From assembly GCF_003386095.1 (NCBI RefSeq), contig NZ_QREG01000023.1:1-64000 (forward strand): 64,000 nt of DNA, read 5' to 3'. Positions 25,569 through 35,247 of the stretch are shown here, piece after piece; the first letter of the stretch is position 1; every line of letters begins with the position of its first letter. Below the pieces are notes generated by a model. It saw nothing but the letters and a program-made list of their open reading frames with translations, was not told the origin of the DNA and searched no databases. The translations under genes were made by a program, and so were the position numbers. This DNA comes from Marinoscillum furvescens DSM 4134. GTDB lineage: Bacteria > Bacteroidota > Bacteroidia > Cytophagales > Cyclobacteriaceae.

Positions 25569-26203
25569 GTCGTGAACATCACCTTCAGGTTAGCATAAAG
25601 GCTTCATTTTCAACATTAAATGAGCTCACAGACCAAACAAAAAGGATCTGGTTGGTATTCCATGGCTATGGCCAGTTATCCCGGTATTTCGTTCAAAAAT
25701 TTAAAGGATTAGACCCAGTTGAAAATTTCATCATTGCTCCTCAGGGGTTGTCAAAATTCTACCTTGAAGGATTCTCAGGCAGAGTAGGAGCTACCTGGAT
25801 GACACGTGAGGATCGTCTCACTGAAATTGTCAATCAACAGGCCTATGTAGATCAGGTACTATCTTCTATTGATATAGACTGGGCTTCTGTTCAGCTAAAT
25901 TATTTTGGTTTTTCGCAGGGAGTAGCCACGATGGTTCGATACGCCGCATATGCACAAATTCCATTCGCTCAAATGGTTGTATGGGCTGGGACTTTTCCGC
26001 CAGAGCCAATGTCAGATGCTTTTGCATTTCTTTCAGGACAGGAGTCCATTTCATATTTTAGTGGAAAGGATGATCCATTTTACAAACCAGAAATGGAGGA
26101 ACAGCAACGTGAGACTATTTATAAAGCCAGTGGAATAACTCCAAAAGTTGTGTTTTTCGAAGGCAAACATGAAGTGAAATCTGAGCTGGTGAGTCAACTT
26201 TAG
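25565..26203 (+). CDS. Alpha/beta hydrolase, phospholipase/carboxylesterase-like
   Basis: Start ATG 25565 overlaps the DUF819 stop, which signals translational coupling; a longer frame to 25328 merely runs through DUF819. The 212-aa cytoplasmic protein has WLVFHGYGQLSRYF (oxyanion-hole region), the nucleophile elbow GFSQG with Ser near residue 117, SGKDDPF with the acid near 166 and a KHEV histidine near 201. The compact size and the FIAPQG segment resemble the carboxylesterase/thioesterase 2 family. The substrate is not known. Confidence 0.75.
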   Translation: MSREHHLQVSIKASFSTLNELTDQTKRIWLVFHGYGQLSRYFVQKFKGLDPVENFIIAPQGLSKFYLEGFSGRVGATWMTREDRLTEIVNQQAYVDQVLSSIDIDWASVQLNYFGFSQGVATMVRYAAYAQIPFAQMVVWAGTFPPEPMSDAFAFLSGQESISYFSGKDDPFYKPEMEEQQRETIYKASGITPKVVFFEGKHEVKSELVSQL

Positions 26204-26336
26204 GGTTGTTCATGACTGAACATTCCATGTGCTAAATCGGACAATAGTAAAGTAGGCTTACGCTGAAGTGGGTCTAAATCAGAGAGTTGCTGTTTTGGTA
26301 TTTTCTTTGAGTATTAAGCCGGATAAACCTAATCTT

Positions 26337-26999
26337 ATGATCAAACTAACCGAAGTAGATAAGTATATCGAGTCAAAATACCAACGTGTATTTATACTCA
26401 AAGGAATAAATCTTGAAATCAATGAGGGCAAGTTTGTGAGCATCATGGGGCCGAGTGGTTCGGGTAAATCTACACTACTCAATATCATCGGCATGCTAGA
26501 CAAACCCTCACAGGGGGCATATTATTTTTTGGATCAGCCGGTCCATACCTTTCGCGAACGCCAAACAGCCAAAATGCATAAAGAGCAAATTGGGTTTATC
26601 TTCCAGGCATATCACCTGATCGATGAGTTGAATGTGTACGAAAACATCGAAACGCCATTGATCTACCGAGGAATCAAACGCAAGGAACGCCAAAGTATGG
26701 TGGCTGAGATGTTGGACCGGTTCAATATGGTTGCAAAGCGGGATTTATTCCCGGAGCAGCTTTCTGGTGGCCAACAACAGCTTGTAGGCATAGCGCGCGC
26801 TATCGTAGGCAAGCCAAACTTACTATTGGCCGATGAACCTACAGGGAATTTGCATTCATCCCAGGGCGAAGAAGTCATGGAATTGTTGCGTGAATTAAAC
26901 AAAGAGGGAATGACCGTAGTTCAGGTAACACATAATGAGAAATTTGCTGAGTATGGTTCACGTATCGTTCAGTTGGACGATGGGGCCATTCGGCAATAG
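26337..26999 (+). CDS. ABC transporter ATPase, LolD/MacB type, without adjacent permease
   Basis: Start ATG 26337 gives a 220-aa ATPase of standard length; the longer frame to 26268 adds an implausible N-terminus. Visible motifs are Walker A GPSGSGKST (about 38-46), Q-loop FIFQAYHL, the signature LSGGQQQ (about 142), Walker B LLLADEPTGNL (about 162) and the switch His in VTHN. The family (MacB/LolD/FtsE-like) pairs with FtsX-type permeases for lipoprotein release or efflux. No permease is adjacent; a MacB-type permease without an ATPase lies 22 kb away at 48767, and whether they pair is unknown. The OprB-like porin gene follows after 18 bases. Confidence 0.88.
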   Translation: MIKLTEVDKYIESKYQRVFILKGINLEINEGKFVSIMGPSGSGKSTLLNIIGMLDKPSQGAYYFLDQPVHTFRERQTAKMHKEQIGFIFQAYHLIDELNVYENIETPLIYRGIKRKERQSMVAEMLDRFNMVAKRDLFPEQLSGGQQQLVGIARAIVGKPNLLLADEPTGNLHSSQGEEVMELLRELNKEGMTVVQVTHNEKFAEYGSRIVQLDDGAIRQ

Positions 27000-27017
27000 T
27001 AGCCATCACCAATTTAT

Positions 27018-28253
27018 ATGAAAAGAGTGTTGTTGAGTGCCATTACCATTTTGCTACTAGGAGTAGCCGTGGCACAAGAGGAGGAGCGGAAGATTATAAA
27101 ATTAGGAGCAGTATATTCTTCTTTGCCCTGGTTAAATGCCTCAGGTGGTGAAAAAGAAGGGTTTGTATATATGGACAACCTGGATTTTACAGCTAATTTA
27201 AACATCGACCGCATCTTTAAGTGGGAAAACGATTTGATCGTATTTGCTTATCTACTGAGCAACCATGGCGGACAGGCATCAAGCTTGATGGGCGATTTTC
27301 AGGTGGCAAGCAACATCGAAGCACCCCGTTCAACTCGCTTGTTCGAGTTATGGGTTCAGGAAAACTTCTTTCACAATGACATCTCGGTGCTCGTAGGGTT
27401 GTACGATCTCAATTCTGAGTTTGATGTGCTACGGCCGGGCACGATTTTTATCAACAGCTCTTTTGGTATAGGTGCTGAGTATGCACAGTCAGGTTTAAAT
27501 GGTCCGTCCATCTTTCCTATATCATCATTGGGCATGCGTATGAGTGCGCAAATGGGAGACAAGGTGGTTGTAAGGCTTGCTGTTCTTGATGGAGTCCCAG
27601 GTGATGCCGGTGACCCCACTACCAATCATATTCACCTGTCAAAAAAAGATGGCGCATTGCTGGCCGCAGAAACAAGTATCTATCCGGGTAGTACCGTGGT
27701 GATAAACCCAGAACATGTAGAGCGAGGCTATGTGACGAGAAGAAAAAAAGTAGGTCGGGAACATGAAATACCTACCAATGATAAAATCAATCTAGGAGGG
27801 TGGTACTATACGGCCAAATTTCCAGAGTTGAATAGCCCATATGTTTCGCATGGCAACTGGGGTGTTTATGCAGGTATGCAAAAGTATTTTCACTTTGGAA
27901 GAGAGGGTCGCTACCTGGCGCTCTTTGGTAGGTATGGAGTAGCCAATGCCCTCTACAATCAGCTGCAGTCTGCACTGTCAGGAGGCGTGGTTTTTGCGGA
28001 TCTGATCAAAGGCAAAACAGACTATCTTGGCTTTGGTTTTTCCACAGGATACAATGGAGATCCTTACATGGAGGGTATGCAGTCACCACAAGAGCCATTA
28101 CGATCTGAAACCGCTTTAGAATTCACATATAGTGTTTCATTGGCCAACTGGTTTAGCTTACAGCCAGACGTGCAGTATGTGATTAATCCTGGCATGAGGC
28201 GCAGCCTGAGCAATAGCCTTGGTGTGGGGCTATTGCTACAGGTTTCTATTTAG
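27018..28253 (+). CDS. OprB-like carbohydrate-selective porin
   Basis: The 411-aa protein has a signal peptide (to LGVAVAQ) and a beta-barrel pattern typical of the OprB family: LDFTANLNIDRIFKWENDLIVFAYLLSNHGGQASSLMGDFQVASNIEAPRSTRLFELW, with VGLYDLNSEFDVL and INSSFGIG as further family segments. The C-terminus ends in a beta strand (GVGLLLQVSI). Such porins let small sugars or other solutes diffuse through the outer membrane. It is probably co-transcribed with the ABC ATPase just upstream, an odd partnership. Confidence 0.8.
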   Translation: MKRVLLSAITILLLGVAVAQEEERKIIKLGAVYSSLPWLNASGGEKEGFVYMDNLDFTANLNIDRIFKWENDLIVFAYLLSNHGGQASSLMGDFQVASNIEAPRSTRLFELWVQENFFHNDISVLVGLYDLNSEFDVLRPGTIFINSSFGIGAEYAQSGLNGPSIFPISSLGMRMSAQMGDKVVVRLAVLDGVPGDAGDPTTNHIHLSKKDGALLAAETSIYPGSTVVINPEHVERGYVTRRKKVGREHEIPTNDKINLGGWYYTAKFPELNSPYVSHGNWGVYAGMQKYFHFGREGRYLALFGRYGVANALYNQLQSALSGGVVFADLIKGKTDYLGFGFSTGYNGDPYMEGMQSPQEPLRSETALEFTYSVSLANWFSLQPDVQYVINPGMRRSLSNSLGVGLLLQVSI

Positions 28254-28558
28254 TGAATAATAGGGCTGCGCTCTACGGGTTGGTTAGGGGTAAAAAGCAG
28301 GCGGTATGTTCTGGATGTTTGAGTCTTTTTGAATTCTCGCAATTAATTCCCAATGTCTCACATTTATCGACTTTGATTAATACTAGATATGGTTGAGAAA
28401 AGGGTTTGTAATGATCACTCTACGAATTAACTGCATTTGCTCTGCCGCAAAAAACGAAAGTCTGCACCCTGATTTAAGTTGAGTTGCAATTTTCGCAAAT
28501 CCTATTTAGACAATTTTGGGCATATTGCTATTCTTGCCTTTATACCGAAGAGTGTGGA
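28254..28558. other. Convergent intergenic gap, nothing recognised
   Basis: About 305 bases separate two converging genes. I see no long open frame, no convincing hairpin with a T tract, no repeat and no RNA gene in it. Confidence 0.5.
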
Positions 28559-29578
28559 TCACTTTTCGTAAATACCTACATGGCGCGGAGGTAAGAGTCT
28601 CACTTGAAACTGATCAATTTTGTCCTTCATCTTGTTGAAAAATTGCAGGCGAGCTTTCTCAGAAGAGTGACTTAGCAAACTGGATTTTTGTAAGATGTTA
28701 TCTATGTATGCTTCTATATTTTCACAGAAAGCTTCGTCTGTAGTAGTCAGTACATTCAGCATGTTATAGGTTTTCATCACCATCCGTTTGTTACCGAGAG
28801 AAAAGAAAACCGTATTGTCCCCGATTTCTATTTCATTGTGGTAAAGCTCAAATTTTCCGAACTCAATGTGCTTTTTGTCGCTATGACATAGTTTGTGGCC
28901 GGCCTCTGCAGATTTGCTAAGCAAGTCGAGCATGTTTTTTAACTCAGACAACAGCGCCTCTAATTGCTCTCTACTTATTATTTGAGTATCAAAATAATAC
29001 TCGATTTGCCTCAGGGTAATGTTCATGGTTTCGTCACTCCAGATTTCCAGTGAAGGGACATCTCGGTAGGTTTTCCAAATTTGTTCGCTAGTCTCCATTA
29101 TCTCTGGAGCTACCGCACGCTCATCAAATGGTTGTTGGAGGGTCTTGGGATCTTTGAGGATAGTTCTGAGCCAAAAATATGATTTAAACCTGCTCAGTAA
29201 TGGAAATTGAAAGTAATGAAAAGGCGGAATGTCTTTGGCCACATACACCATGCGATAGGAGGGTGCAGCCCCCACCAGACTGATGCTTTCGGCTACAGAT
29301 TTCAGAAAATCACCATAGGTAAATGTTTCGTTTATTGTGCGTTTATGAAATAATACGGTGCTTTTGGAGGTTTGGAAAAACGTATCGAGAGACAGGTTGT
29401 AGTGAAGCGCAATTTTCCGTATTTCATTGAAGGTGAGTAAAGTGTCCCCGCGCAGGCGTCTGTAGGCACTGTCTCGGCTAATGTCTAATAACAAGCACAA
29501 CTCGTCGGCCAGTGTAGAATGCGTATTGGCCTTTACCCATTCCAAAAAACGGACTTGTATTTCTCTATCGGTAGGCAT
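28559..29578 (-). CDS. HTH-type regulator with long C-terminal domain
   Basis: Start ATG at 29578 (MPTDREIQVRFLEWV) is chosen because the longer frame adds an unlikely hydrophobic, Cys-containing leader. The 339-aa protein begins with an XRE/BetR-like helix-turn-helix (about residues 15-62, TLADELCLLLDISRDSAYRRLRGDTLLTFNEIRKIALHYNLSLD). About 270 residues of helix-rich sequence follow, with an FHYFQFPLLSRFKSYFWLRTIL segment and a mostly polar C-terminus. This layout is common among Bacteroidota regulators of unknown signal. No operator or partner is evident; the upstream region separates it from the queuosine-precursor transporter gene. Confidence 0.7.
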   Translation of the reverse strand: MPTDREIQVRFLEWVKANTHSTLADELCLLLDISRDSAYRRLRGDTLLTFNEIRKIALHYNLSLDTFFQTSKSTVLFHKRTINETFTYGDFLKSVAESISLVGAAPSYRMVYVAKDIPPFHYFQFPLLSRFKSYFWLRTILKDPKTLQQPFDERAVAPEIMETSEQIWKTYRDVPSLEIWSDETMNITLRQIEYYFDTQIISREQLEALLSELKNMLDLLSKSAEAGHKLCHSDKKHIEFGKFELYHNEIEIGDNTVFFSLGNKRMVMKTYNMLNVLTTTDEAFCENIEAYIDNILQKSSLLSHSSEKARLQFFNKMKDKIDQFQVRLLPPRHVGIYEK

Positions 29579-29651
29579 AGCTGGTAAGGTTCGAAAAATG
29601 AAAATACAATATTTTGCGCATTCAACAGGCAAAAGCTTGTATCAAATCGAT

Positions 29652-30446
29652 TTACCAAAATCCCTGGCTCGAAGCTGAAGCCTCTTGCTGCATTTCTTCC
29701 GATAGTTCTTTGCCCAGAAAACGGTCGATCAGGTAGTGAGCAAGGTAGATGAGTGGAGTTAGCAGTATGGCTACCCCAAATTTATAGATATAGTTTATGG
29801 TGCCTACAGATAAAAGTTGGGGCATCGACCATTTGCTGCCTTCAGGAGCGAGTAGGTAAAAGGCTATACCTAAAACCACGAAGCTGTCTATAAACTGTGA
29901 AATCAAGGTGGACCCTGTAGCCCGTAACCAAACAAACCTGGCACCAGTAATTTTTCTTAACTTTTGAAAAACGAAAACGTCTAATAATTGGCCAATAAGA
30001 AAAGCAACCAGGGAGCCAATAATGATACCCAGGCCTTGCTGGAAGATGGTTTTGAATGCATAGTTTATGTTGAAATTGGCCCCTTCCGGGCCTTCACTAT
30101 TCACATCTAACCAAAACTGGGCTGGAGGCAATAGTGTGATAGTGTAGATGACCAAAAAGGCAAAACAAATGCAGCCAATGGTCAGAAAGCTAATGGTCTT
30201 AACGCCTTTTTTGCCAAAGTACTCATTGATCACATCAGTGGTCACGAACACCACGGGCCAGATGACTACACCTGCTGTGAGGTTAAAATCCAATACAAAA
30301 TCGCCAAAAAGTGGGATGTTGGCAGGAGCAAGCCCCAGGGTTTGCTCTGCTGAAAAGATTTTTACACCAATTATTTCAGCCAACAATGCATTGGTCAGAA
30401 ATATGCCTGCCAGGATTAGGAAGAGTTGTTGTTTCTTAGATTTCAC
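29652..30446 (-). CDS. Queuosine precursor transporter (YhhQ/VUT family)
   Basis: The 264-aa protein has about six hydrophobic helices. It matches the YhhQ family through ILAGIFLTNALLAEIIGVKIF at the N-terminus, VVFVTTDVINEYFGKKGVK in the middle (the TD-x-NEYFGKK signature) and FVWLRATGSTLISQFIDSFVV later. The family imports 7-deazaguanine precursors of queuosine for tRNA modification at the wobble base of His, Asp, Asn and Tyr tRNAs. It lies five bases after rnz, another tRNA maturation gene, on the same strand. Confidence 0.9.
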   Translation of the reverse strand: MKSKKQQLFLILAGIFLTNALLAEIIGVKIFSAEQTLGLAPANIPLFGDFVLDFNLTAGVVIWPVVFVTTDVINEYFGKKGVKTISFLTIGCICFAFLVIYTITLLPPAQFWLDVNSEGPEGANFNINYAFKTIFQQGLGIIIGSLVAFLIGQLLDVFVFQKLRKITGARFVWLRATGSTLISQFIDSFVVLGIAFYLLAPEGSKWSMPQLLSVGTINYIYKFGVAILLTPLIYLAHYLIDRFLGKELSEEMQQEASASSQGFW

Positions 30447-30451
30447 CTGGC

Positions 30452-31369
30452 CTAGTGATTTATTACAAATTTTTTACCTTCTTCAGCCAGGTAGGTTTCT
30501 GAAAAAACCGATCGTGCTTCACGAAGTAGCGGAGATAGGTCTTTATAACGTGTAGAAAAATGACCTAGTAATAGTCTTCTGACTTCAGCTTTTTCGGCCA
30601 GTTCTGCCGCTTGGCGGGCTGTGGTATGATAAGTACTTGCCGCTCGCTCATGCATGTCGTGCATGAAGGTAGACTCGTGATATACCAGATCCACGCCCTT
30701 TATTGTTTCTGCCAATTCAGGTATAAGGCGAGTGTCTGAGCAATAAGCGTAGCTATAGGGAGGTTTTGGGTCGAAAGTGACTTCTTCATTTTTGAAAACG
30801 ACATTTCCACTTTCATCTACCAAATCTTCACCATTTCTAAGCTTGGCTGCTTCTACAGGCGTTAGCTTTCGCTTGATGGCGTTTTTATTGATTCCGCGCT
30901 TCTTAGCTTTTTCTTCAAAGAGAAACCCTGAGCAGGGGATGCGGTGATCAAGAGGTATAGTGGTAATGCGTAATTTGTCATTATCAAAAATCACCTCGGG
31001 TACATTGGGGGTCCACTCTTTAAACTTAATGTCATAAGACAGTCTGGTCATAGAGTAGCGCAGCTGCAAGGTGATAATCTCTGCGAGACCTGGTGGTCCG
31101 TAGATACAAAGATCTGCCTTACGTCCATACAGATGTAATGTGGAGATTAGCCCCATTAGGCCGTAGTAATGATCTCCGTGTAGGTGCGAAATCAATATTT
31201 CATTGATTCGCGACAGTTTGATCTTGTGCTTTTTGATGAGCAGCTGAGTGCCTTCCCCACAGTCGATTAGGAAATACTTGTCCTGCACACGCAGTAGCTG
31301 CGAGGTATGGTGACGATTGTGGGCGAAGGCTGCTGAATTGGAACCTAATATTTGAAGCTCTATTGCCAA
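30452..31369 (-). CDS. rnz: Ribonuclease Z
   Basis: The 305-aa protein is a metallo-beta-lactamase-fold endonuclease that removes the 3' trailer of pre-tRNAs. Visible features are the zinc motif HLHGDH (His62, His64, Asp66, His67), the GSNSAA start in place of the usual GTxxA, an exosite-like RGINKNAIKRKLTPVEAAKLRNGE segment, YCSDTR, HESTF and the C-terminal LGHFSTRY. The tRNA genes here do not encode CCA, so 3' trimming by RNase Z followed by CCA addition would be needed. It is in an operon after purC and the STAS gene. Confidence 0.95.
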   Translation of the reverse strand: MAIELQILGSNSAAFAHNRHHTSQLLRVQDKYFLIDCGEGTQLLIKKHKIKLSRINEILISHLHGDHYYGLMGLISTLHLYGRKADLCIYGPPGLAEIITLQLRYSMTRLSYDIKFKEWTPNVPEVIFDNDKLRITTIPLDHRIPCSGFLFEEKAKKRGINKNAIKRKLTPVEAAKLRNGEDLVDESGNVVFKNEEVTFDPKPPYSYAYCSDTRLIPELAETIKGVDLVYHESTFMHDMHERAASTYHTTARQAAELAEKAEVRRLLLGHFSTRYKDLSPLLREARSVFSETYLAEEGKKFVINH

Positions 31370-31378
31370 AATCAGGTG

Positions 31379-31759
31379 TTATTCCTCGCCGCCTTCTTCT
31401 CGAAGACCTTTTTCGATTTCATTGAACATTACAGCTTCTACAGCTTCTTCCTGAGTAGGGAGGATGTCCATCACCTTATCCAGCATAGAAATTTTGATGA
31501 GCTTCATTACATGCTCGTTTACACCACACATGATGAATGATCCGCTCTCTTTAAAAAGTCTGTTGCCCACCAGCAATGCGCTCAACCCCGAAGAGTCAGA
31601 ATATTTTACCACGGACATGTTCACTACTACATTTTCCACACCTTCGGCCTGGAGCGTGACAAATTCTGATTTTACCTCTGGAGCAATCGTGCTATCCAGC
31701 TTTTCTTCATCTATAGTAAGAATGGTATATTGGTCTTGTCTGTCTATTGAAAACTTCAT
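31379..31759 (-). CDS. STAS-domain anti-anti-sigma factor-like protein
   Basis: The 126-aa protein is a single STAS domain (residues 1-105) with the phosphorylatable serine motif DSSG at residues 55-58 ([13 protein letters not shown]) and an acidic C-terminal tail (EEGGEE). Such proteins are SpoIIAA-like regulators that bind anti-sigma or serine kinase partners according to phosphorylation. No kinase or phosphatase partner is in the window. Its start overlaps the purC stop by four bases. Confidence 0.85.
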   Translation of the reverse strand: MKFSIDRQDQYTILTIDEEKLDSTIAPEVKSEFVTLQAEGVENVVVNMSVVKYSDSSGLSALLVGNRLFKESGSFIMCGVNEHVMKLIKISMLDKVMDILPTQEEAVEAVMFNEIEKGLREEGGEE

Positions 31760-32700
31760 AATCTATCTATCGTCTTTTCTACGTTCTTCTTTATACGGTC
31801 TAAAATGTTTTCGGTGGTGTCTTTTATAAAAACCATTCCAGTTATTTTCTCAAAAAGTTCAATGTATCGCTCCGAAACAGAATTTACAAACTCTTCCGTC
31901 ATTTCGGGGATTTGTTGCCCTTCTTTTCCCTGAAAACCATTGCTGATCAGCCATTGCCGAACAAATTCTTTTGAAAGTTGCTTTTGCCCTTCACCGCTTG
32001 CCTGACGTTTTTCATAACCTTCGGCATAAAAATATCTCGACGAATCTGGCGTATGCACTTCATCTATAAGCAATATTTCGCCATTATGTTTTCCAAATTC
32101 ATATTTGGTATCCACCAAAATCAACCCCTGTTCGGCTGCTAGCTGAGTGCCTCGCTCGAAGAGTTTTACGGTGTATTCTTCAAGTTGCACATAGTCTGAC
32201 TCACTCACCAACCCCTGGGCTAAGATTTCTTCTCGTGAAATGTCCTCATCATGCCCCTCATGAGCTTTGGTAGTAGGTGTTATGATAGGGGAAGGTAGCT
32301 TGTCATGCTCTTTGAGCCCATCGGGTAGAGGTACACCGCACAGGCTTCGTTTCCCGTCGCGGTATTCACGCCAGGCGTGACCGGTAAGGTAACCACGGAT
32401 GACCATTTCCACAGGAAAGGCCTCGCATTTGATACCGATAGTTACATTAGGATCAGGAACTGTCAAAACCCAGTTCGGCACAATGTCTTTCGTTTTTTGC
32501 AGCATGGTAGCTGCTATTTGGTTTAGTACCTGACCTTTAAAGGGAATAGGCTCTGGTAAGACTACATCAAAAGCCGATATCCGGTCTGATGCGATCATCA
32601 GAAGCTTATCGCCAAATGAATAAACGTCACGTACTTTACCAACATATTTGTCGGTCTGCTTAGGGAATTCGAAATCTGTGTATTTGATGCCTTTGGACAT
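31756..32700 (-). CDS. purC: SAICAR synthase (phosphoribosylaminoimidazole-succinocarboxamide synthase)
   Basis: Start ATG 32700 ([13 protein letters not shown]) is preferred over one three codons upstream, because a -7 box lies only six bases before it. The 314-aa protein is Pur[33 protein letters not shown], then [23 protein letters not shown] and [12 protein letters not shown]. It joins CAIR with aspartate using ATP in purine synthesis. It is the first gene of a minus-strand operon with the STAS protein, rnz and the queuosine-precursor transporter. Confidence 0.96.
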   Translation of the reverse strand: MSKGIKYTDFEFPKQTDKYVGKVRDVYSFGDKLLMIASDRISAFDVVLPEPIPFKGQVLNQIAATMLQKTKDIVPNWVLTVPDPNVTIGIKCEAFPVEMVIRGYLTGHAWREYRDGKRSLCGVPLPDGLKEHDKLPSPIITPTTKAHEGHDEDISREEILAQGLVSESDYVQLEEYTVKLFERGTQLAAEQGLILVDTKYEFGKHNGEILLIDEVHTPDSSRYFYAEGYEKRQASGEGQKQLSKEFVRQWLISNGFQGKEGQQIPEMTEEFVNSVSERYIELFEKITGMVFIKDTTENILDRIKKNVEKTIDRL

Positions 32701-32706
32701 AGGGCG

Positions 32707-32714
32707 CAAAGATA
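32707..32714 (-). promoter_or_regulatory. -7 box of the purC operon
   Basis: On the minus strand TATCTTTG matches TAnnTTTG exactly and ends six bases before the purC ATG, implying a leaderless or nearly leaderless message. No clear -33 TTTG is visible. Confidence 0.5.
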
Positions 32715-32760
32715 GTGATCTGAATGGAATAAAATTGACCTCTAAATTACAATACTCTGT

Positions 32761-34080
32761 TTAACCAGCGGTCAACTTTTCGGAGCTAATTACCCTGCCA
32801 GACTCATAGTTTTCTTTGAGGATCATCGTTTCCTTTCGATCGTAGTAGTACCACTCACCTGTGCGTTTGTTTCGCAGGTAGTTGCCTTCATATTCTTTTG
32901 CGCCGTTTTTGTGATACTTTACAAAAGGGCCTTGCAGCCGGTCGAGCTTCCAGGTTTCTTTCGTTTTTAGCTTTCCATTGGGGTAGTAGGTGGTAGCCTC
33001 ACCCTGCTTGCGTCCATAAGCAAATGTAGTGCGCTCTACGATGGTGCCCTTCTGGTAAATTTCAGTCACCCCATGCAATTTCCCGTTCTGCCACGTTTGG
33101 ACCTTTGATAGCCTGTTTTTATCATCATAAAATTTCCAGGTGCCATGCGGGAGTTCATTGAGGAGTTGTTTGCTGGCTACTATTTTGCCTTTTTCGCTGT
33201 ATTCGGTGATACGCGCATCCATGCCTTTGTTGGAATACACCCCTTCAACCTTCACTTTACCATTCGCGTGGTACTCCAGGTTTTTGCCCACTCGATACCC
33301 GTTTTTATAGCTAAACTTTTTATGTAGGTCTCCATTGTCGAAATAGGCTATATAATCACCTTGCAGTGCGCCTTCTTTGTATTTTCCTTCTGACTTGAGT
33401 TGACCATTTTCATGAAAGTATTTCACAAATCCTGAGCGTTTCCCACGCTCATTCAGCACTTCCATTTCCAGATTGCCAGAAGGGTAGTAGGTGCGGTATT
33501 CCCCGTCGAGCAGACCTCCTACATACTCGGCTTCCAGCATCACTATTCCTGATTCATAATATTTTTTGGTGGTGCCGTTTGGTTTGCCATCAGCGTATTC
33601 CACTTCTTGCTTTAGGTTGCCGTTCGGGTAGTATTCGGTTACCAGTCCATCAGGCTTGCCGTTTACAAACTGTGTGGAGCCACGGAGCTGTCCATTTTCA
33701 TTGTATACTTTGAGCTCGCCTACAAGCGTATCTTGCTGAAACATGGCCTCCTGCATCACAGTGCCGTCCGGAGCATATACTTTGGTCAGCCCTTCCTTCA
33801 GGTTGTTTACATAAGTGGTGACACGCTGCACCGTTCCATTTTCGTAATAATTAGTAAAAGTGCCTTGCTTTTTCCCATCTTCAAAATGCCCTTTTACCAG
33901 CACTTCGCCAGAAGGACTAAACTTTTTATAAGGTCCATGCACCCGACTAGAATCATTGTCTAATACCTGATAGGTTTCTTTTACCTGCCCATCCAGGTTT
34001 TCATAATACGTGGTTATGGGGGTTTGGCTTTGCGCCAAAATGGACATGAGAATAAATAGTGAACAAAGGCTGACTTTCAT
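32761..34080 (-). CDS. Secreted MORN-repeat protein (YwqK-like)
   Basis: Start ATG 34080 gives a signal peptide (MKVSLCSLFILMSILAQSQ); the longer frame adds an implausible N-terminus. The 439-aa protein consists of about fifteen MORN_2-type repeats of some 22 residues (YYPNGNLKQEVEYADGKPNG, YHENGQ-like and similar), from about residue 30 to the end. In annotated genomes such proteins are often labelled YwqK-family antitoxins, but nothing here indicates a toxin. The repeats probably form an extended beta-hairpin meander at the cell envelope. Confidence 0.85.
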   Translation of the reverse strand: MKVSLCSLFILMSILAQSQTPITTYYENLDGQVKETYQVLDNDSSRVHGPYKKFSPSGEVLVKGHFEDGKKQGTFTNYYENGTVQRVTTYVNNLKEGLTKVYAPDGTVMQEAMFQQDTLVGELKVYNENGQLRGSTQFVNGKPDGLVTEYYPNGNLKQEVEYADGKPNGTTKKYYESGIVMLEAEYVGGLLDGEYRTYYPSGNLEMEVLNERGKRSGFVKYFHENGQLKSEGKYKEGALQGDYIAYFDNGDLHKKFSYKNGYRVGKNLEYHANGKVKVEGVYSNKGMDARITEYSEKGKIVASKQLLNELPHGTWKFYDDKNRLSKVQTWQNGKLHGVTEIYQKGTIVERTTFAYGRKQGEATTYYPNGKLKTKETWKLDRLQGPFVKYHKNGAKEYEGNYLRNKRTGEWYYYDRKETMILKENYESGRVISSEKLTAG

Positions 34081-34238
34081 ATCACAAAAAAAGAGAATGC
34101 TGAGCATGTAACGCAAATAGAAAAGATGAATTGTAAAGTTCGGGTATTTAGAAGCAATACAGGTAGTTAACATCGTGTAATCAGAAATGATTTCCTGAAG
34201 AACATGGCATATCCTATGGCTAAGACTGCTCTAATTTA

Positions 34239-34246
34239 CACCTTTG
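34239..34246 (+). promoter_or_regulatory. -7-like box before the SMP-30 gene
   Basis: CACCTTTG differs from TAnnTTTG only in its first base and ends five bases before the ATG at 34252. It lies inside the longer possible reading frame from 34204 and so supports the later start. Confidence 0.35.
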
Positions 34247-34251
34247 TAATT

Positions 34252-35136
34252 ATGGAAGCTAATCAATTGGAAAGTCAGGTTTTTATAACTGCAGAAATGG
34301 AACTTGGGGAGGGTCCGCTTTGGCATCCTGTGGAGAGCTGCTGGTACTGGGTGGATATCTATCAGGGCAAACTTCATAAGGCTGATGCTGCTGGAAATCA
34401 CCTAAGTAGTTTTGCTTTTGATAAAAAATTAGGTTTCGCGCTGCCAGCCAGCGAGGAACAGTTTGTTTGTGGGTTGGAGGATGGATTGGCAGTATTTAGT
34501 ATGTCCACGGGGAAAACTTCTTATCTGGCCAATATCAATCATGAAGCAAACGGCAACAGATTTAACGATGGCAAAACTGACCCGACGGGTAGGGTATGGG
34601 GAGGTACTATGAATGTAGACGAAAGTACGCGCTATGGAAATTTGTACACCTGGGAACATCAAAAACTCAGGTCTCACCTAAGTCAGCTAGGTGTATCTAA
34701 TGGACTGGGATGGTCACCGGATCATCGAACTTTTTATCACATAGACTCACCAAGGCGCACCATCACTGCTTATGGTTTTGATGCCGTGTCTGGTAGTTTG
34801 GAAGAAGCATCCAATGTGATTCATGTACCGGAAAGCATGGGTTTTCCAGACGGGATGGCTGTGGATAATGAAGGCATGCTTTGGGTAGCGCATTGGGATG
34901 GGTATGCGGTAAGGTGCTGGGATCCTGAGTCTGGCAAAGTGCTACACGAAATTCAAGTGCCCGCTCCGAGAGTGACGTCTTGTGCTTTTGGTGGAGCCGA
35001 TGGCAAAACACTCTTAATTACTACAGCGCGAACAGGCTTAAGTAAAGAAGAGCTGATGAAATATCCGCAAAGCGGAAGCTTGTTTGTGGCCCATCTCAAT
35101 GTAGGTGGAATGCCCTGTACCCTGGCTAAGCACTAA
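34252..35136 (+). CDS. SMP-30/gluconolaconase-type sugar lactonase
   Basis: The 294-aa protein is a six-bladed beta-propeller of the SMP-30 family. Visible residues are the early metal Glu in LGEGPLWHP, then RFNDGKTDPTGRVWGGTM (Asn and Asp ligands), GVSNGLGWSPDHRTFYHID and FPDGMAVDNEGMLWVAHWDG with the catalytic Asp. Such enzymes open sugar lactones using a divalent metal in the cytoplasm. A FucP-type sugar transporter gene follows after 111 bases on the same strand, so the two probably serve uptake and oxidation of one sugar. Confidence 0.88.
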   Translation: MEANQLESQVFITAEMELGEGPLWHPVESCWYWVDIYQGKLHKADAAGNHLSSFAFDKKLGFALPASEEQFVCGLEDGLAVFSMSTGKTSYLANINHEANGNRFNDGKTDPTGRVWGGTMNVDESTRYGNLYTWEHQKLRSHLSQLGVSNGLGWSPDHRTFYHIDSPRRTITAYGFDAVSGSLEEASNVIHVPESMGFPDGMAVDNEGMLWVAHWDGYAVRCWDPESGKVLHEIQVPAPRVTSCAFGGADGKTLLITTARTGLSKEELMKYPQSGSLFVAHLNVGGMPCTLAKH

Positions 35137-35247
35137 AGCACACGTGTGAACGTCGAAATCTTTTCGTTTTTAATTTTATTTAAAATGCTTCGCGTAGCTT
35201 TAAACGGATTTTTAGTCTGTTAATATTTTTTTCCTAAACTAAACTAT